Of a stretch of DNA of 37,860 nt, positions 8,602 through 18,716 are shown one piece after another. Origin of the DNA: CAZFQG01 sp964520785 (lineage in GTDB: Bacteria; Planctomycetota; Planctomycetia; Pirellulales; Thermoguttaceae). A model generated the notes under the pieces. It searched no databases. It saw only the letters and a program-made list of their open reading frames with translations, and was not told where the DNA came from. The stretch spans positions 1-37,860 of the forward strand of contig CAZFQG010000040.1 in NCBI GenBank assembly GCA_964520785.1, read 5' to 3'. Position numbers and translations under genes: made by a program. How positions within the stretch are numbered: position 1 is the stretch's first letter; every line of letters starts with the position of its first letter.

Positions 8602-9030
8602 TCACGCGATCTTGGCGATTCCCGGGGAGGTCGTGAATTCGGGCTCCGCCGGGGAGGGGGTTTGAAATGAATAGTAGTCGAGCAAGACCATGGCAAGAGC
8701 GGCGTCGCCGGGGTACAGCCTTTGAAAATCGCGGATGACCTCCAAGTAAAGCCGTTGATCGATTTGCAGGGCCGACATGGCCTTTAGCAAGAGTAACGCC
8801 TTGCTTCGCCGGAGGGATTCCGGTAGCGTCTCGTAAAGCCTAAGCAGTTCCGCGTGTTGGCCTTCATGCCGCGCCCGCGTGATCTCATGAAACGTATCGG
8901 CGGCCTTTGCTCATTCGCGATCCGCCCCGCGCAGGCGATCGAGGATGGTGTTGGAACGGCCGGCGAGCATAGTCAGGATGGGCTTCCGCATCGTTTCGGT
9001 GAGGAATTCCGCCACGGCCTGAATGCTTTG
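8602..9030 (-). pseudogene. Broken helical-repeat (TPR-like) protein remnant
   Basis: In one minus-strand frame the translation is protein-like over 143 codons. It includes AVAEFLTETMRKPIL near the start, RARHEGQHAELLRLYETLP in the middle and LYPGDAALAMVLLDYYSF near the end, a helix-rich TPR-like pattern. A TGA at 8911-8913 interrupts it, and a TAG at 9031 closes it upstream, with no start codon suited to the whole. The remaining intact piece (62 codons from a TTG at 8790) lacks a ribosome site. I read this as the decayed C-terminal end of a larger gene, cut off where the cytochrome/FGE gene now ends 17 bases upstream. A sequencing error at 8911 would remove only one of the two defects. Confidence 0.55.
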
Positions 9031-9046
9031 CTATATCATGCAGCCG

Positions 9047-12000
9047 TCACTCCGTTCCCACCACCCGAAACCCCACATTGAACACCGGCTGATACGGCGC
9101 GTAGCCGATGCGGAAGGCCGACGTACATCGCGTGGGGCGGTCGTACCAGGAGCCGCCGCGGACGGTGCGCCGAGAGGTGGCGTCGGGGGTCTCGCGACCG
9201 TCGGCCGGGTCATAGGGATAAGGACGCCAGGCGGTGGCGGTCCATTCGGCCACGTTGCCGTGCATGTCGTGAAGGCCCCAGGGGTTCGCCTCGTATCGGC
9301 CGCCGGGGGCGTGCAGGAACGCCCCGTCGTCGTACCGCGCGTCCTTGGGCGTCCAGTCGTCGTAGGGGGTCGGGTCCTGAATCACCGCCGCCGCCGTATA
9401 ATGGCCCTGGGCCGTACAGGCCGCGAACTCGCTCAACCGGCTGTCGCCAAGATTCGCGAATCGCGAGAAATCGGCGTCCGAGTCGCCGTACCACATCGGC
9501 GTGGTCGTCCCCGCACGGCAGGCATATTCCCACTGGGCCTCGCTCGGGAGAGAGATTCGCATCCCGGCCTTGGCGCTGAGCCAGTCGCAAAACGCCTTCG
9601 CGTCGTTCCACGAGACGCGAACCGCCGGCAGCTCCGGTGAGTCGACGTCGTAGCCGCGGCGGCCGAACTGATACCCCCGGCGCGACTCGATCCGGCTGTC
9701 ATGCCCTCTATCGAACCGGCGGAACTGCGCGTTGGTCACCTCGAATCGGCCCATCCAGAAGCCCTCCTCGACGCGGACCTTCGTTTTCGGCGAATTCGAA
9801 GGCAAGTCCCCCCCCATGACGAACTCGCCCGGCGGAATCCATGCCAGTTCCATGGTGACGCCGTCCCCCAGATCGAGCGTGCGGGTCTGACCCGCCCCTT
9901 CGCGATTTGAAGGGAGGGCCGTCGCGATCTCTTGTTCCTCCGGTGATTGTTCGACTACCTCCGGAAGGATCGGCTCCGGCCTCGGCGGCGATTGTTTCCA
10001 AAGCTCGGGCGATTCGAACTCGTACGCCGTCCCGCCGTACTTGCGGGTGAGTTCCACGCGGCGCGCGGCGATGGCGGCGACGCGGTCTTCTCCCATGATT
10101 TCCGACCACGTGCCGTGATAGGGGGCGTTCATGTCGATCCACGTGATCAGCCGATCCCATGCCTCGGTGTCCAGTTCCACGCCGTGATGGCCCTGTTTCA
10201 ACATCTGCACCAGTTCCGTCGTGTCGGCCGCGTATTCCATCGGGACGAACATCGCGTAGTCGCTTTCGATGCCCGGCCGCCGCACGAAGCGGTGCAGAAC
10301 GTCGTACGACTTCGAGAACTTCCCACCCCACGTTGGATCGACGCGACCGCTAATCTTCGAGTTCCAGTCCGTGATCATTTCCGTCCCGCGGAGGTCGGCG
10401 ACGACCGTGCCCTCCTCCGTCGTCCGGCCGTCGTGACAGCCGACGCAGTATTTGTCGAGAACCGGCTGGACTTCGCGGTGGAAGGCGAATCCGCGGACCG
10501 GCCCGTACCAGGGTTCAACTGTATCCGGCTTGCGGTGCAGGGCCAGGACGTCTCCCGTACGGATGGGGGCCGTGTTCTGCCGTTCGTGGCAGCCGGAGCA
10601 CTGGACCGTCTCGCCGGGCATCCCGGTCATCCAACTTCGCATCAGTTGCAGCGCCTGGCCGTCCTTGTCCAGCGGCTGCAGCGAAATCGGCACGTTCGCC
10701 GGGATACGGAATTGGGCGGAGCCGTCTTCGTTCACCGGAACCGTCCCGAGAACCGCGCGGATGTCCCACGGCCCGTCCATCCCGAGCGTCCCCAGCAGTC
10801 CGCCCATGTCATGGTAACCGTAATGGTAGGTGAAGAGGCGAATCTGCTTGACCGTCCCGCGGGGGATGCCCTTGAGCCCGTCGCCGGCGTAGATATCGGG
10901 GATGAAGACGGTGGCTTCCTTTTTGGCCAGGTCGACCTTCTCCGGCACCATCGGTGGAAGGGGTTGCTGCTTCAGCGGAATCGGTTCGAACAGAGCGTTA
11001 CCGGGCAGGTCCTTCAGCAACACCATGTTGTCGAAGACGTCGACGAGGTAGATTCCCCAGCGAGCCTGCGGCGTTACCTTGGCGGCGACGAGAAAGTGTT
11101 TGTCGCTTAAGGGGTAGGGATGCAGGAATTTGGGCCAACTTTCGCGCGTCAGGCCGTCGGCGACGACCGCCTTGACCTCTTGGCCGTAGCCGGGAATCCG
11201 CTGCACGGCGCCGCTCGCCTCGTAGCGGCCCAGGGCCGGGTCGAGAATCGCCAGTTCGCCCATGCGGGGGTTGTCGTGATGCCCCCCGACGACTCCGACG
11301 ACCTTCGTCGGATGCCCGGGGATGGGCCGCGCGTAGAAGAACGACGTCGGCCAGTAGGAATTACTGCCGTAGTACTCGAACTGCCCCGTCCCGTCGGGGT
11401 TCATGTGGAACAACAGCCGTGTGTTCGAGTGGGGCGTGTCGGTGTATTCCCAGCGGGTGTACAGTACGCGGCCGTTGTTGAGGACGGTGGGGCACCAGTT
11501 GTGCTCCTGATCGAAGCAGAGCTGCCGCTTGCCGGTCCCATCGGCGTTCATCACGAAGAGGTTGGCCACGTGCGACGACCCGAAAACGCACGGAACGCCC
11601 ACCATGGGCGCGGTACAGGTGAAGAGTATCTTGCCGCTGGGCAGGTAGCAGGCGTCGTAGCAGTCGACGTCGTCTTCCATTTGCGTGAGCGATCTGCATC
11701 CGGACCCGTCGACGGCGATTTCGAATATCTGCCAGCGGCCGTTCTCGCCGACGGCGGAAAAAAGGAGCTTCTCGGCGCCGAAATCGAGATCGACGTCGCC
11801 GACGAACGTGTCGCGGGGGGGCTTGTAGAGCGATGTGAGTTCCCCCTCCGGTGACACTGGCGAGAGGACCATGATTTCATCGTCATACCCCGCCTTCGGC
11901 AGGCACGAGTTGCTCTGCCAGTTCTGCGGCAGGCCCAAGGCGTGCCCTCTCTCGTTGCGCCGCACCAAGAGGAGGCGGTCGAAGTCGAGCAGCGGATTGG

Positions 12001-12742
12001 CCAGGAGCGCTCCGCGACGGAGGTCGCGCAGACGGTCCACGGCCGCTTCCAACGCCGCCGTGTCGGAAGCGGCCTCGGCCGCCGCGATTTGGGTTTCAAG
12101 CTCGGCCAGCCGTGCCAGGTATTCGGTGCCCTTGGGGTACTGCTCGGGGAACGCGGCAATCAGGTCTTCAATCGCCAGGCGGATGGACTTAACGTTGGGA
12201 TCGGCCGCACTGGGAATGCGGATCGGCTCGTCGATCTTCCGCGCCTTGGGACGGACCGGTTTCCAACCGGCGGGAATATCCAGATTCGTCTCCACGCGAA
12301 GCCGCACGACGTGCGGGAAGGGGCCGCCCGACCGCGACAGGCGGACCGTGTGGACCCCCTCTTCGACGGAAAACTCGACCGGCTTGCCCCAGATCGCGCT
12401 ACTGGTATTCCAGTTCGCTGTTTTCGCGAGACACACTTGCCCCAGCGGCTTGCCGTCGACAAACAAATCGACCGGCCGATTGTCGGCCATCGCGTAGCGG
12501 ACGCGAATGCGGTACGTCCCGCTGGCAGGAAACGGCACGTCAAACTCGGCCCAGTTCGGCTCGAACCCCCCGTTGGCGACCATCGGCTCCGCGTCGGCCC
12601 ACTGGTCGGTGAAGGTCTTCAGATTTCCCCGTTCGAAGCTCCAGGCCTCGATGTCGAAGGCGTTTCCGGGGCACTCGCCGGTTTGGCCCCAGGCGGCGGA
12701 CGCCGCGGCGAAGAAACAGGCAACACGGATGGCGACTCGCAT
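9047..12742 (-). CDS. Secreted HzsA-like c-type cytochrome with C-terminal FGE-like domain
   Basis: A 1231-residue protein. Domains in order: signal peptide (1-19), a beta-rich region like a carbohydrate-binding fold (about 25-150), a helical stretch (180-245), a TolB-like beta-propeller (about 285-580), two c-heme sites CSGCH (715-719) and CVGCH (766-770), and a formylglycine-generating-enzyme-like domain (about 955-1231). The propeller/heme part resembles the middle domain of hydrazine synthase alpha, which also occurs in planctomycetes that do not do anammox; no HzsB or HzsC partner is here. In the FGE part MHGNVAEW and RGGSW are conserved. Only one of the two copper-site cysteines is kept (C1206); the other is Asp. 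It is therefore probably a binding or other oxidase domain, not a true sulfatase activator. The start at 12742 is preceded by GAGAGG. Upstream codons run antisense to glpK and are rejected. Confidence 0.75.
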   Translation of the reverse strand: MRVAIRVACFFAAASAAWGQTGECPGNAFDIEAWSFERGNLKTFTDQWADAEPMVANGGFEPNWAEFDVPFPASGTYRIRVRYAMADNRPVDLFVDGKPLGQVCLAKTANWNTSSAIWGKPVEFSVEEGVHTVRLSRSGGPFPHVVRLRVETNLDIPAGWKPVRPKARKIDEPIRIPSAADPNVKSIRLAIEDLIAAFPEQYPKGTEYLARLAELETQIAAAEAASDTAALEAAVDRLRDLRRGALLANPLLDFDRLLLVRRNERGHALGLPQNWQSNSCLPKAGYDDEIMVLSPVSPEGELTSLYKPPRDTFVGDVDLDFGAEKLLFSAVGENGRWQIFEIAVDGSGCRSLTQMEDDVDCYDACYLPSGKILFTCTAPMVGVPCVFGSSHVANLFVMNADGTGKRQLCFDQEHNWCPTVLNNGRVLYTRWEYTDTPHSNTRLLFHMNPDGTGQFEYYGSNSYWPTSFFYARPIPGHPTKVVGVVGGHHDNPRMGELAILDPALGRYEASGAVQRIPGYGQEVKAVVADGLTRESWPKFLHPYPLSDKHFLVAAKVTPQARWGIYLVDVFDNMVLLKDLPGNALFEPIPLKQQPLPPMVPEKVDLAKKEATVFIPDIYAGDGLKGIPRGTVKQIRLFTYHYGYHDMGGLLGTLGMDGPWDIRAVLGTVPVNEDGSAQFRIPANVPISLQPLDKDGQALQLMRSWMTGMPGETVQCSGCHERQNTAPIRTGDVLALHRKPDTVEPWYGPVRGFAFHREVQPVLDKYCVGCHDGRTTEEGTVVADLRGTEMITDWNSKISGRVDPTWGGKFSKSYDVLHRFVRRPGIESDYAMFVPMEYAADTTELVQMLKQGHHGVELDTEAWDRLITWIDMNAPYHGTWSEIMGEDRVAAIAARRVELTRKYGGTAYEFESPELWKQSPPRPEPILPEVVEQSPEEQEIATALPSNREGAGQTRTLDLGDGVTMELAWIPPGEFVMGGDLPSNSPKTKVRVEEGFWMGRFEVTNAQFRRFDRGHDSRIESRRGYQFGRRGYDVDSPELPAVRVSWNDAKAFCDWLSAKAGMRISLPSEAQWEYACRAGTTTPMWYGDSDADFSRFANLGDSRLSEFAACTAQGHYTAAAVIQDPTPYDDWTPKDARYDDGAFLHAPGGRYEANPWGLHDMHGNVAEWTATAWRPYPYDPADGRETPDATSRRTVRGGSWYDRPTRCTSAFRIGYAPYQPVFNVGFRVVGTE

Positions 12743-12888
12743 TTCATTGAACCCTCTCGGATTTCGGCCGGACATGAGAATACCCACATTATGCCAAAAT
12801 GGGGGCCACGGTGAAAGACACGAAGCGCGAGGAAGGCGGATTTCGGGGTTTTTGGCTTTCGTCGACCCCATGGACGCTCGGCCGTACC

Positions 12889-12916
12889 TTGACCCTGGGC
12901 CGATCCTCGATAAGAT
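12889..12916 (+). promoter_or_regulatory. Candidate sigma-70 promoter of glpK
   Basis: TTGACC (12889-12894), a 16-base spacer and TAAGAT (12911-12916) give a start point near 12924 and a leader of about 47 bases before glpK. The 228-base gap between the divergent cytochrome and glpK genes also holds ACACGAAGCGCGAGGAAGG near 12820, which resembles a common dispersed intergenic repeat (from memory). Confidence 0.45.
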
Positions 12917-12970
12917 TGAGCCATATTCGGCGAAAACAAGGGCGAAAGCGAGTTCTATCCGGAGGTTTCG

Positions 12971-14461
<1,491 letters not shown>

Positions 14462-14674
14462 CGCGGGCATTGCGGTCCTTCTCCGACGGCGGTTGCCTGC
14501 ATATCCTCGCCGAAGAGACGACGGTTTCGGACCGAAACGACTCGCATGGTCTTCAAGCGGCAAGTGAGAAACGGCCGTCGCGAGCGTGGAGTGACGGGCG
14601 AACGATCAGCGTGGTCGCACAAAGCGGCATCCTACTGCAAGAAATACGTCGCCATCGCGCCCGATTACTCCCAA

Positions 14675-14719
14675 GAAAACGCCCCGGGCCCGTCCGGCTT
14701 CGGCAGCGGGGCGGGCCCG
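14675..14719 (-). terminator. Candidate terminator of the Cys-rich protein gene
   Basis: CGGGCCCG at 14685-14692 pairs with CGGGCCCG at 14712-14719. On the minus strand the GC-rich stem is followed by GTTTTC (14675-14680). It lies 30 bases past the stop codon of the Cys-rich protein gene. The T-run is short, so confidence is moderate. The rest of the 288-base convergent gap shows nothing recognisable. Confidence 0.45.
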
Positions 14720-14749
14720 AGGGATTAAACGAATACTTCGCGTTTCGGG

Positions 14750-15463
14750 TTAGTTGCGAATCAGGCTGCGGAAGTTGACCGAAGCCTGGCCGTTGGGCTT
14801 GGGAGCCGGCAGCTTACCGGGCTGCTCGCCATTCTCGGCGGGAGCGGCCTCGGGGGCGACGGCCGGTTGCGGGGCGGCTTCATCGTACGCCGGAGCGGCC
14901 GCGCCACAGGTGGTCGGGCAGCAGGTGGGCTCGCAACAGGCCGAGCCGACCCACTGAACCGGGCCGCAGCACGGGGCATGGCACGGCTTCTTGCGGAACA
15001 GGTCTCCGATGAAGTCGAGGATCGGGGTGCATCGTCGACCACATTGCGGTACACAGCAGCCGGGATCCACGCAGCCGGGATCCACGCAAGCGGGATCGCA
15101 AGCGGGACCACACGAAGGATCGCATGCCGCGGTCACCATGGTGTCGCAACAGGTTACTTGGCCACAGCAGGCTCGCCTTGAGGCGAACAGCCCCTTCAAG
15201 CCGGCAAAAAGGTCGCACCCGGCCGGTGGACAGCACGCTTGTCCACAAACGCCTGGATCACAAAACCCCGGGTCGCAAACCGGGTCGCAGGCCACGGGAT
15301 CGCAAGCCGGGTCGCAGGCCACCGGTTCGCAACACTGCGGCGGGCAGCAGGCGCTGCCGCCGCGGTTCAAGCCAAGGAGGTTGTCGAGTAACTCGAACCC
15401 GAACCCTTGGCCACACATGGCGACGCTTACGAGAAGCGCTCCAAACATCATTCGTCTTTTCAT
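14750..15463 (-). CDS. Secreted Cys-rich protein with three helix plus Cys-cluster modules
   Basis: A 237-residue protein with a signal peptide ending near residue 22 (GFGFE). It has 35 cysteines in all, 34 after the signal. CDP, CDPxC and DPGC units repeat, and CC pairs recur (ACCPPQCC, ACCGQVTCC, APCCGP, ACCEPTCC). Three times a short hydrophobic helix precedes a Cys block: LLDNLLGLNRG, LFAGLKGLFASRR and ILDFIGDLFRKK. The C-terminal 45 residues are Pro/Ala-rich and Cys-free. Such proteins are frequent in planctomycetes and probably form disulfide-crosslinked envelope material or bind metal; neither role is shown here. AGGAG lies 11 bases before the ATG. It is monocistronic. I do not know a named family for it. 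Confidence 0.7.
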   Translation of the reverse strand: MKRRMMFGALLVSVAMCGQGFGFELLDNLLGLNRGGSACCPPQCCEPVACDPACDPVACDPVCDPGFCDPGVCGQACCPPAGCDLFAGLKGLFASRRACCGQVTCCDTMVTAACDPSCGPACDPACVDPGCVDPGCCVPQCGRRCTPILDFIGDLFRKKPCHAPCCGPVQWVGSACCEPTCCPTTCGAAAPAYDEAAPQPAVAPEAAPAENGEQPGKLPAPKPNGQASVNFRSLIRN

Positions 15464-16181
15464 CGAGCAACGTCTCCTATACTTCGGAACCGGGGTACTC
15501 GTCTCCCTTGCGGTTGGCGACTTTCTAGCGAAACAAGGTGGGAAGCTTCGCCGGGGATGGAGTGGGTCCTCCCATGGGTTAGAACCGACTCGTACGACGG
15601 GAAAGTCCGTGGGAAGGCAGGCTGGAGTTTCCGGTTCGCTCGGTGTGTCGCGTCAGGACCGTCGAGCCGTTCCGTGACTCGATGTAGAACTCGGTGCACT
15701 GACGCCCCCCTTCTTGGGAATATCCATTTACTGGATACTTATTGTTGATTCGGGGCTAGGTTCGTTATCGGCACCCCTGCGCACGGCCCTTGAATTCGCG
15801 GAACCCTTTTTCTACAAAAGGTTTACTACTCTTGTTAGAGAACGCGTAACACCTCGCGAAGATGGCAAGAGTTTGCCGGTTGTAGCTCCCCTGGGAAGTA
15901 GGTTTTTCACTGCAAGGTTTGGCGATCCCGCATATCCGGTATAGTCGGATTGCCCGATTTTAAGCGGGGACCTTCCGTGCGAGCGAAAAATGGGGATGCC
16001 GTGGCATCGCAGGCGCTCCTCTGGTATTCTGGGATGCGCAAACGCGTCCGTCGGATTGGATGGACAACGGCCGCTGATCCAACCATAATGAGGGGAAGGA
16101 CATACGGCCTCGAACGAGTACTTCCGAGAAAATCGACCGCCGACCGTCAGGCAGAATGGAATTAAACGCAGGAGCGATTCA
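15464..16181. other. 718-base intergenic region, no gene recognised
   Basis: This gap separates the divergent Cys-rich and cupin genes. Open frames here lack protein-like composition and ribosome sites. Visible structure: TATCCA/TGGATA around 15721-15737, CCTTTT/AAAAGG at 15805-15821 (loop of five), and GATGCC-GT-GGCATC at 15995-16008. TATAGT at 15940-15945 could be a -10 box for the cupin gene but has no good -35. The last 50 bases carry GCAGGAGCG, the cupin ribosome site. Confidence 0.5.
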
Positions 16182-16559
16182 ATGACCCAGCGAAGCGGTC
16201 AACCATATACCCTTGTCCATTTCGACGATGTCGAACCCGTCGAATGCCCGTGTGGGCTGGCGCGCCGCGCCTTGGCGGACGTGAAGTCATTTCCGGCGAC
16301 GGTGCATCGTACGACGATCACGGACCGCGCGAAACCCCACTACCACCGGACACTGTGCGAGACGTATTATATTCTGGAGTGTGAACCGAACGCGCGGATG
16401 CGGCTGGGCGACGAAGTCGTTTCCGTTTGCGCCGGCACGTTGGTTCACATCCCGCCCGGCACGGTCCACCAGGCGATAGGTCGAATGACGGTGTTGATAT
16501 TCGTCGTCCCGAAGTTCAACCCGTCCGATGAAGTACTCGTCGAAGATGCCGTCGACTGA
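16182..16559 (+). CDS. Small single-domain cupin
   Basis: A 125-residue protein with one cupin_2 barrel. The two cupin motifs carry a full metal site: H53, H55 and E60 in PHYHRTLCETYYIL, and H96 in IPPGTVHQA. Such 3-His/1-Glu cupins bind Fe, Mn, Zn or Ni and act as dioxygenases, isomerases or sensors. The sequence does not reveal the ligand. There is no signal peptide, so it is cytosolic. AGGAG precedes the ATG by about 8 bases. The next gene starts 47 bases downstream on the same strand and encodes an exported propeller protein, so co-transcription is possible but a functional tie is not evident. Cys22 and Cys24 form a C-P-C near the N-terminus, of unknown use. Confidence 0.8.
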   Translation: MTQRSGQPYTLVHFDDVEPVECPCGLARRALADVKSFPATVHRTTITDRAKPHYHRTLCETYYILECEPNARMRLGDEVVSVCAGTLVHIPPGTVHQAIGRMTVLIFVVPKFNPSDEVLVEDAVD

Positions 16560-16606
16560 CCTTCCTGGCGTCTTCTTCCCCTTTCCCCATTCGAGAGCTA
16601 TCCCCC

Positions 16607-18268
16607 ATGAGCCTTATCCGCTTAAGTCCTTTTTCGTTTTTTCTTCTTCTTGCCACTTTGGTAACGGTCCGGTGTCTCCGGGCGGAGAATCCCGCCCAAT
16701 GGGGAGGAGGTTCGAACAAGAACAACGTATTCGAGGCGACCGGACTGCCGGACGATTGGGAGTTGGGGAGCTTCGACTACGAATCGGGGGAATGGGACCG
16801 CGACTCCGCTCGCAACGTCCTCTGGATCGCGAAGCTGGGGACGCTCTCCTACGGTTCCCCCGTCGTCGCCGGTTCCAAGGTGTTTTGCGCCACGAACAAC
16901 GGAGCGGGCTATTTGGAGCGTTATCCGCCCAGTGTCGATCTAGGCTGCCTGCTTTGCTTCTCCGCCCGGGATGGCCGGTTTCTTTGGCAATACTCGGCGT
17001 CCAAACTCGAAGAGGGCCGCGAGGTCGACTGGCCTCGCGTAGGAATCTGTTCGGCTCCGTTGGTGGAGGGGAACCGGCTGTGGGTCGTAACGAACCGCTG
17101 CGAGGTCGTATGTCTGGATACGGAGGGTTTCCACGACGGTGAGAACGATGGGCCGTTCCAAGACGAGGAATCGAGCGAGCCGGGCGAGGCGGATATCGTC
17201 TGGAAGTTCGACATGCGCGGCCGATTCGGCGTTCATCCCCACAATATGACGAGTTGCTCCCCGGTGGTTTTCAACGACCTGGTATTCGTTTCGACTTCCA
17301 ACGGCGTGGACGAATCGCACCAGCGGATTCCGTCGCCGGAGGCGCCGAGTTTTCTAGCGCTGGATAAGAACACGGGAGAACTCGCGTGGGCGGACGCCTC
17401 CCCTGGTGAACGGATTCTGCACGGCCAATGGGGTTCGCCGGCGTTCGGCGTCCTCGGCGGCGTGCCGCAAGTGATTTTCCCCGGCGGGGACGGGTGGCTC
17501 TACAGTTTCCGTGCCGAGCCGACGGAGTCGAAGAAGCCCGAACTACTCTGGAAGTTCGACTGCAACCCGAAGACGGCGCGATGGGGGGGCGACGGCCAAG
17601 GTGAACGGAACAGCATCGTCGGAACGCCGGTCGTTCACGGCGACCGCGTCTTCATCGCGACCGGGCAGGACCCCGAGCACGGCGAAGGTCCCGGGGACCT
17701 CTGGTGCATCGACCCGACGCGCCGCGGCGACGTGAGCGAGACGCTCGTATTCGACAAGGACGGCAACCCCGCCCCGCTTCGGCGCGTCCAGGCGGCGCTG
17801 CCGGAGGAAGGAGACGTCGTCAAGCCGAACCCCAATTCGGCCGTCGTGTGGCACTACGCCAGACACGACGCCGACGGCGACGGGGAATACGACTTCGAAG
17901 AAATCATGCACCGTTCCCTTGGAATGCCGGCGATTCACGGGGACTTGCTTATCATCGCCGACGTGTGCGGGCTGATCCACTGCCTCGACGTGAAGACCGG
18001 GAAACCGCACTGGACCTACGACTCGTATGCCTCGATCTGGGGATCGGCCCTGATCGCCGACGGCAAAGTCTACATCGGCGACGAGGACGGCGACCTGGCC
18101 GTATTCGAACTGTCGAAGGAAATGAATCTCCTTGGCGAGCCCAACATGGGTGACTCTATTTACGCCACGCCGACGACCGCCGGCGGCGCGCTCTACATCG
18201 CCACGCGGAGCACGCTCGTGGCGCTGAAACGGGACGCGACTCCCGTCGTTTCCGAGAAGTCGGAGTAG
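16607..18268 (+). CDS. Secreted PQQ-binding-like beta-propeller protein
   Basis: A 553-residue protein with a signal peptide (cleavage about residue 27, LRA-EN). It has repeated propeller blades of the PQQ/BamB type: GSPVVAGSKVFCATN (about 84-98), GTPVVHGDRVFIATG, and a late blade CLDVKTGKPHWTYDS, each ending in the W-x-Y/F and G-V-x-I patterns typical of WD40/PQQ repeats. DADGDGEYDFEE near residue 420 looks like an EF-hand-type calcium loop. Planctomycete members are usually annotated as outer membrane protein assembly factor BamB family, but the propeller alone does not prove a Bam role; substrate scaffolding or a dehydrogenase-like role is equally open. It lies between the cupin and archease genes, 12 bases upstream of the latter, which suggests one transcript. 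Confidence 0.8.
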   Translation: MSLIRLSPFSFFLLLATLVTVRCLRAENPAQWGGGSNKNNVFEATGLPDDWELGSFDYESGEWDRDSARNVLWIAKLGTLSYGSPVVAGSKVFCATNNGAGYLERYPPSVDLGCLLCFSARDGRFLWQYSASKLEEGREVDWPRVGICSAPLVEGNRLWVVTNRCEVVCLDTEGFHDGENDGPFQDEESSEPGEADIVWKFDMRGRFGVHPHNMTSCSPVVFNDLVFVSTSNGVDESHQRIPSPEAPSFLALDKNTGELAWADASPGERILHGQWGSPAFGVLGGVPQVIFPGGDGWLYSFRAEPTESKKPELLWKFDCNPKTARWGGDGQGERNSIVGTPVVHGDRVFIATGQDPEHGEGPGDLWCIDPTRRGDVSETLVFDKDGNPAPLRRVQAALPEEGDVVKPNPNSAVVWHYARHDADGDGEYDFEEIMHRSLGMPAIHGDLLIIADVCGLIHCLDVKTGKPHWTYDSYASIWGSALIADGKVYIGDEDGDLAVFELSKEMNLLGEPNMGDSIYATPTTAGGALYIATRSTLVALKRDATPVVSEKSE

Positions 18269-18280
18269 GAAGCGCGGAGG

Positions 18281-18694
18281 ATGTTCGAAACGTTTGACCA
18301 CACCGCCGACGTGGGCCTGCGAGTTCTCGCGCCCGATCTGGAAGCGCTCTTCGAGGAGGCCGCCAAGGCGTTGACCGCGGCCCTTCTTGGGGCGGACGCG
18401 AAGCTCGCTTCGAAGCAAGAGATTTCCGTCGCGCTCGACGCGGACGATCGGGTCGACCTGATGCACGATTGGCTGGCGGAACTCCACTTCTATTTCGAAA
18501 CAAAACGGTTCGTTTGCGCCACGGCGGATGTCACCCTTTCCGATCAAAAACGTCTGACGGCGACGGTCTTCGGCGAGACCCTCGATCCGGCGCGCCACGA
18601 GATCGAATTGGAAATCAAGGCGGTCACGTACCACGGACTGAAGGTGGAACGCCGGGATGCAGGCTGGCTCTGCGAGGTGATTCTGGATCTGTAG
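18281..18694 (+). CDS. Archease (tRNA ligase activator family)
   Basis: A 137-residue protein that spans the whole archease family. The start FETFDHTADVGLRV (2-15) is the family signature with its acidic metal ligands. The middle has LMHDWLAELHFYFE, and the C-terminus carries KAVTYHGLKVE and the terminal ILDL with its conserved Asp. Archease binds calcium and speeds guanylylation and turnover of the RNA ligase RtcB. No rtcB gene is in this window, so the partner must be elsewhere. The start lies 12 bases after the propeller gene and is preceded by GCGGAGG (RBS), and the PfkB kinase follows 22 bases later, so three functionally unlike genes appear to be co-transcribed. Confidence 0.88.
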   Translation: MFETFDHTADVGLRVLAPDLEALFEEAAKALTAALLGADAKLASKQEISVALDADDRVDLMHDWLAELHFYFETKRFVCATADVTLSDQKRLTATVFGETLDPARHEIELEIKAVTYHGLKVERRDAGWLCEVILDL

Positions 18695-18716
18695 GTCCTA
18701 CGCGACGCAAGAAGGC

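Noticed and set aside
9047..12742. Evidence for anammox metabolism from the HzsA-like protein
   Set aside because: No HzsB/HzsC or hydrazine dehydrogenase genes are present, and similar domains occur in planctomycetes that do not oxidise ammonium anaerobically.
14991..15677. A plus-strand frame with GSQ-type repeats opposite the Cys-rich gene
   Set aside because: The repeats are the reverse complement of the CDP repeats; the minus-strand reading has a signal peptide and a ribosome site.
15714..16165. Two short frames in the gap before the cupin gene
   Set aside because: No ribosome site, no motif and biased composition; the region is better read as non-coding.
17543..18634. A 363-codon minus-strand frame opposite the propeller and archease genes
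   Set aside because: It spans two well-supported genes and shows no family motif; it is a shadow.
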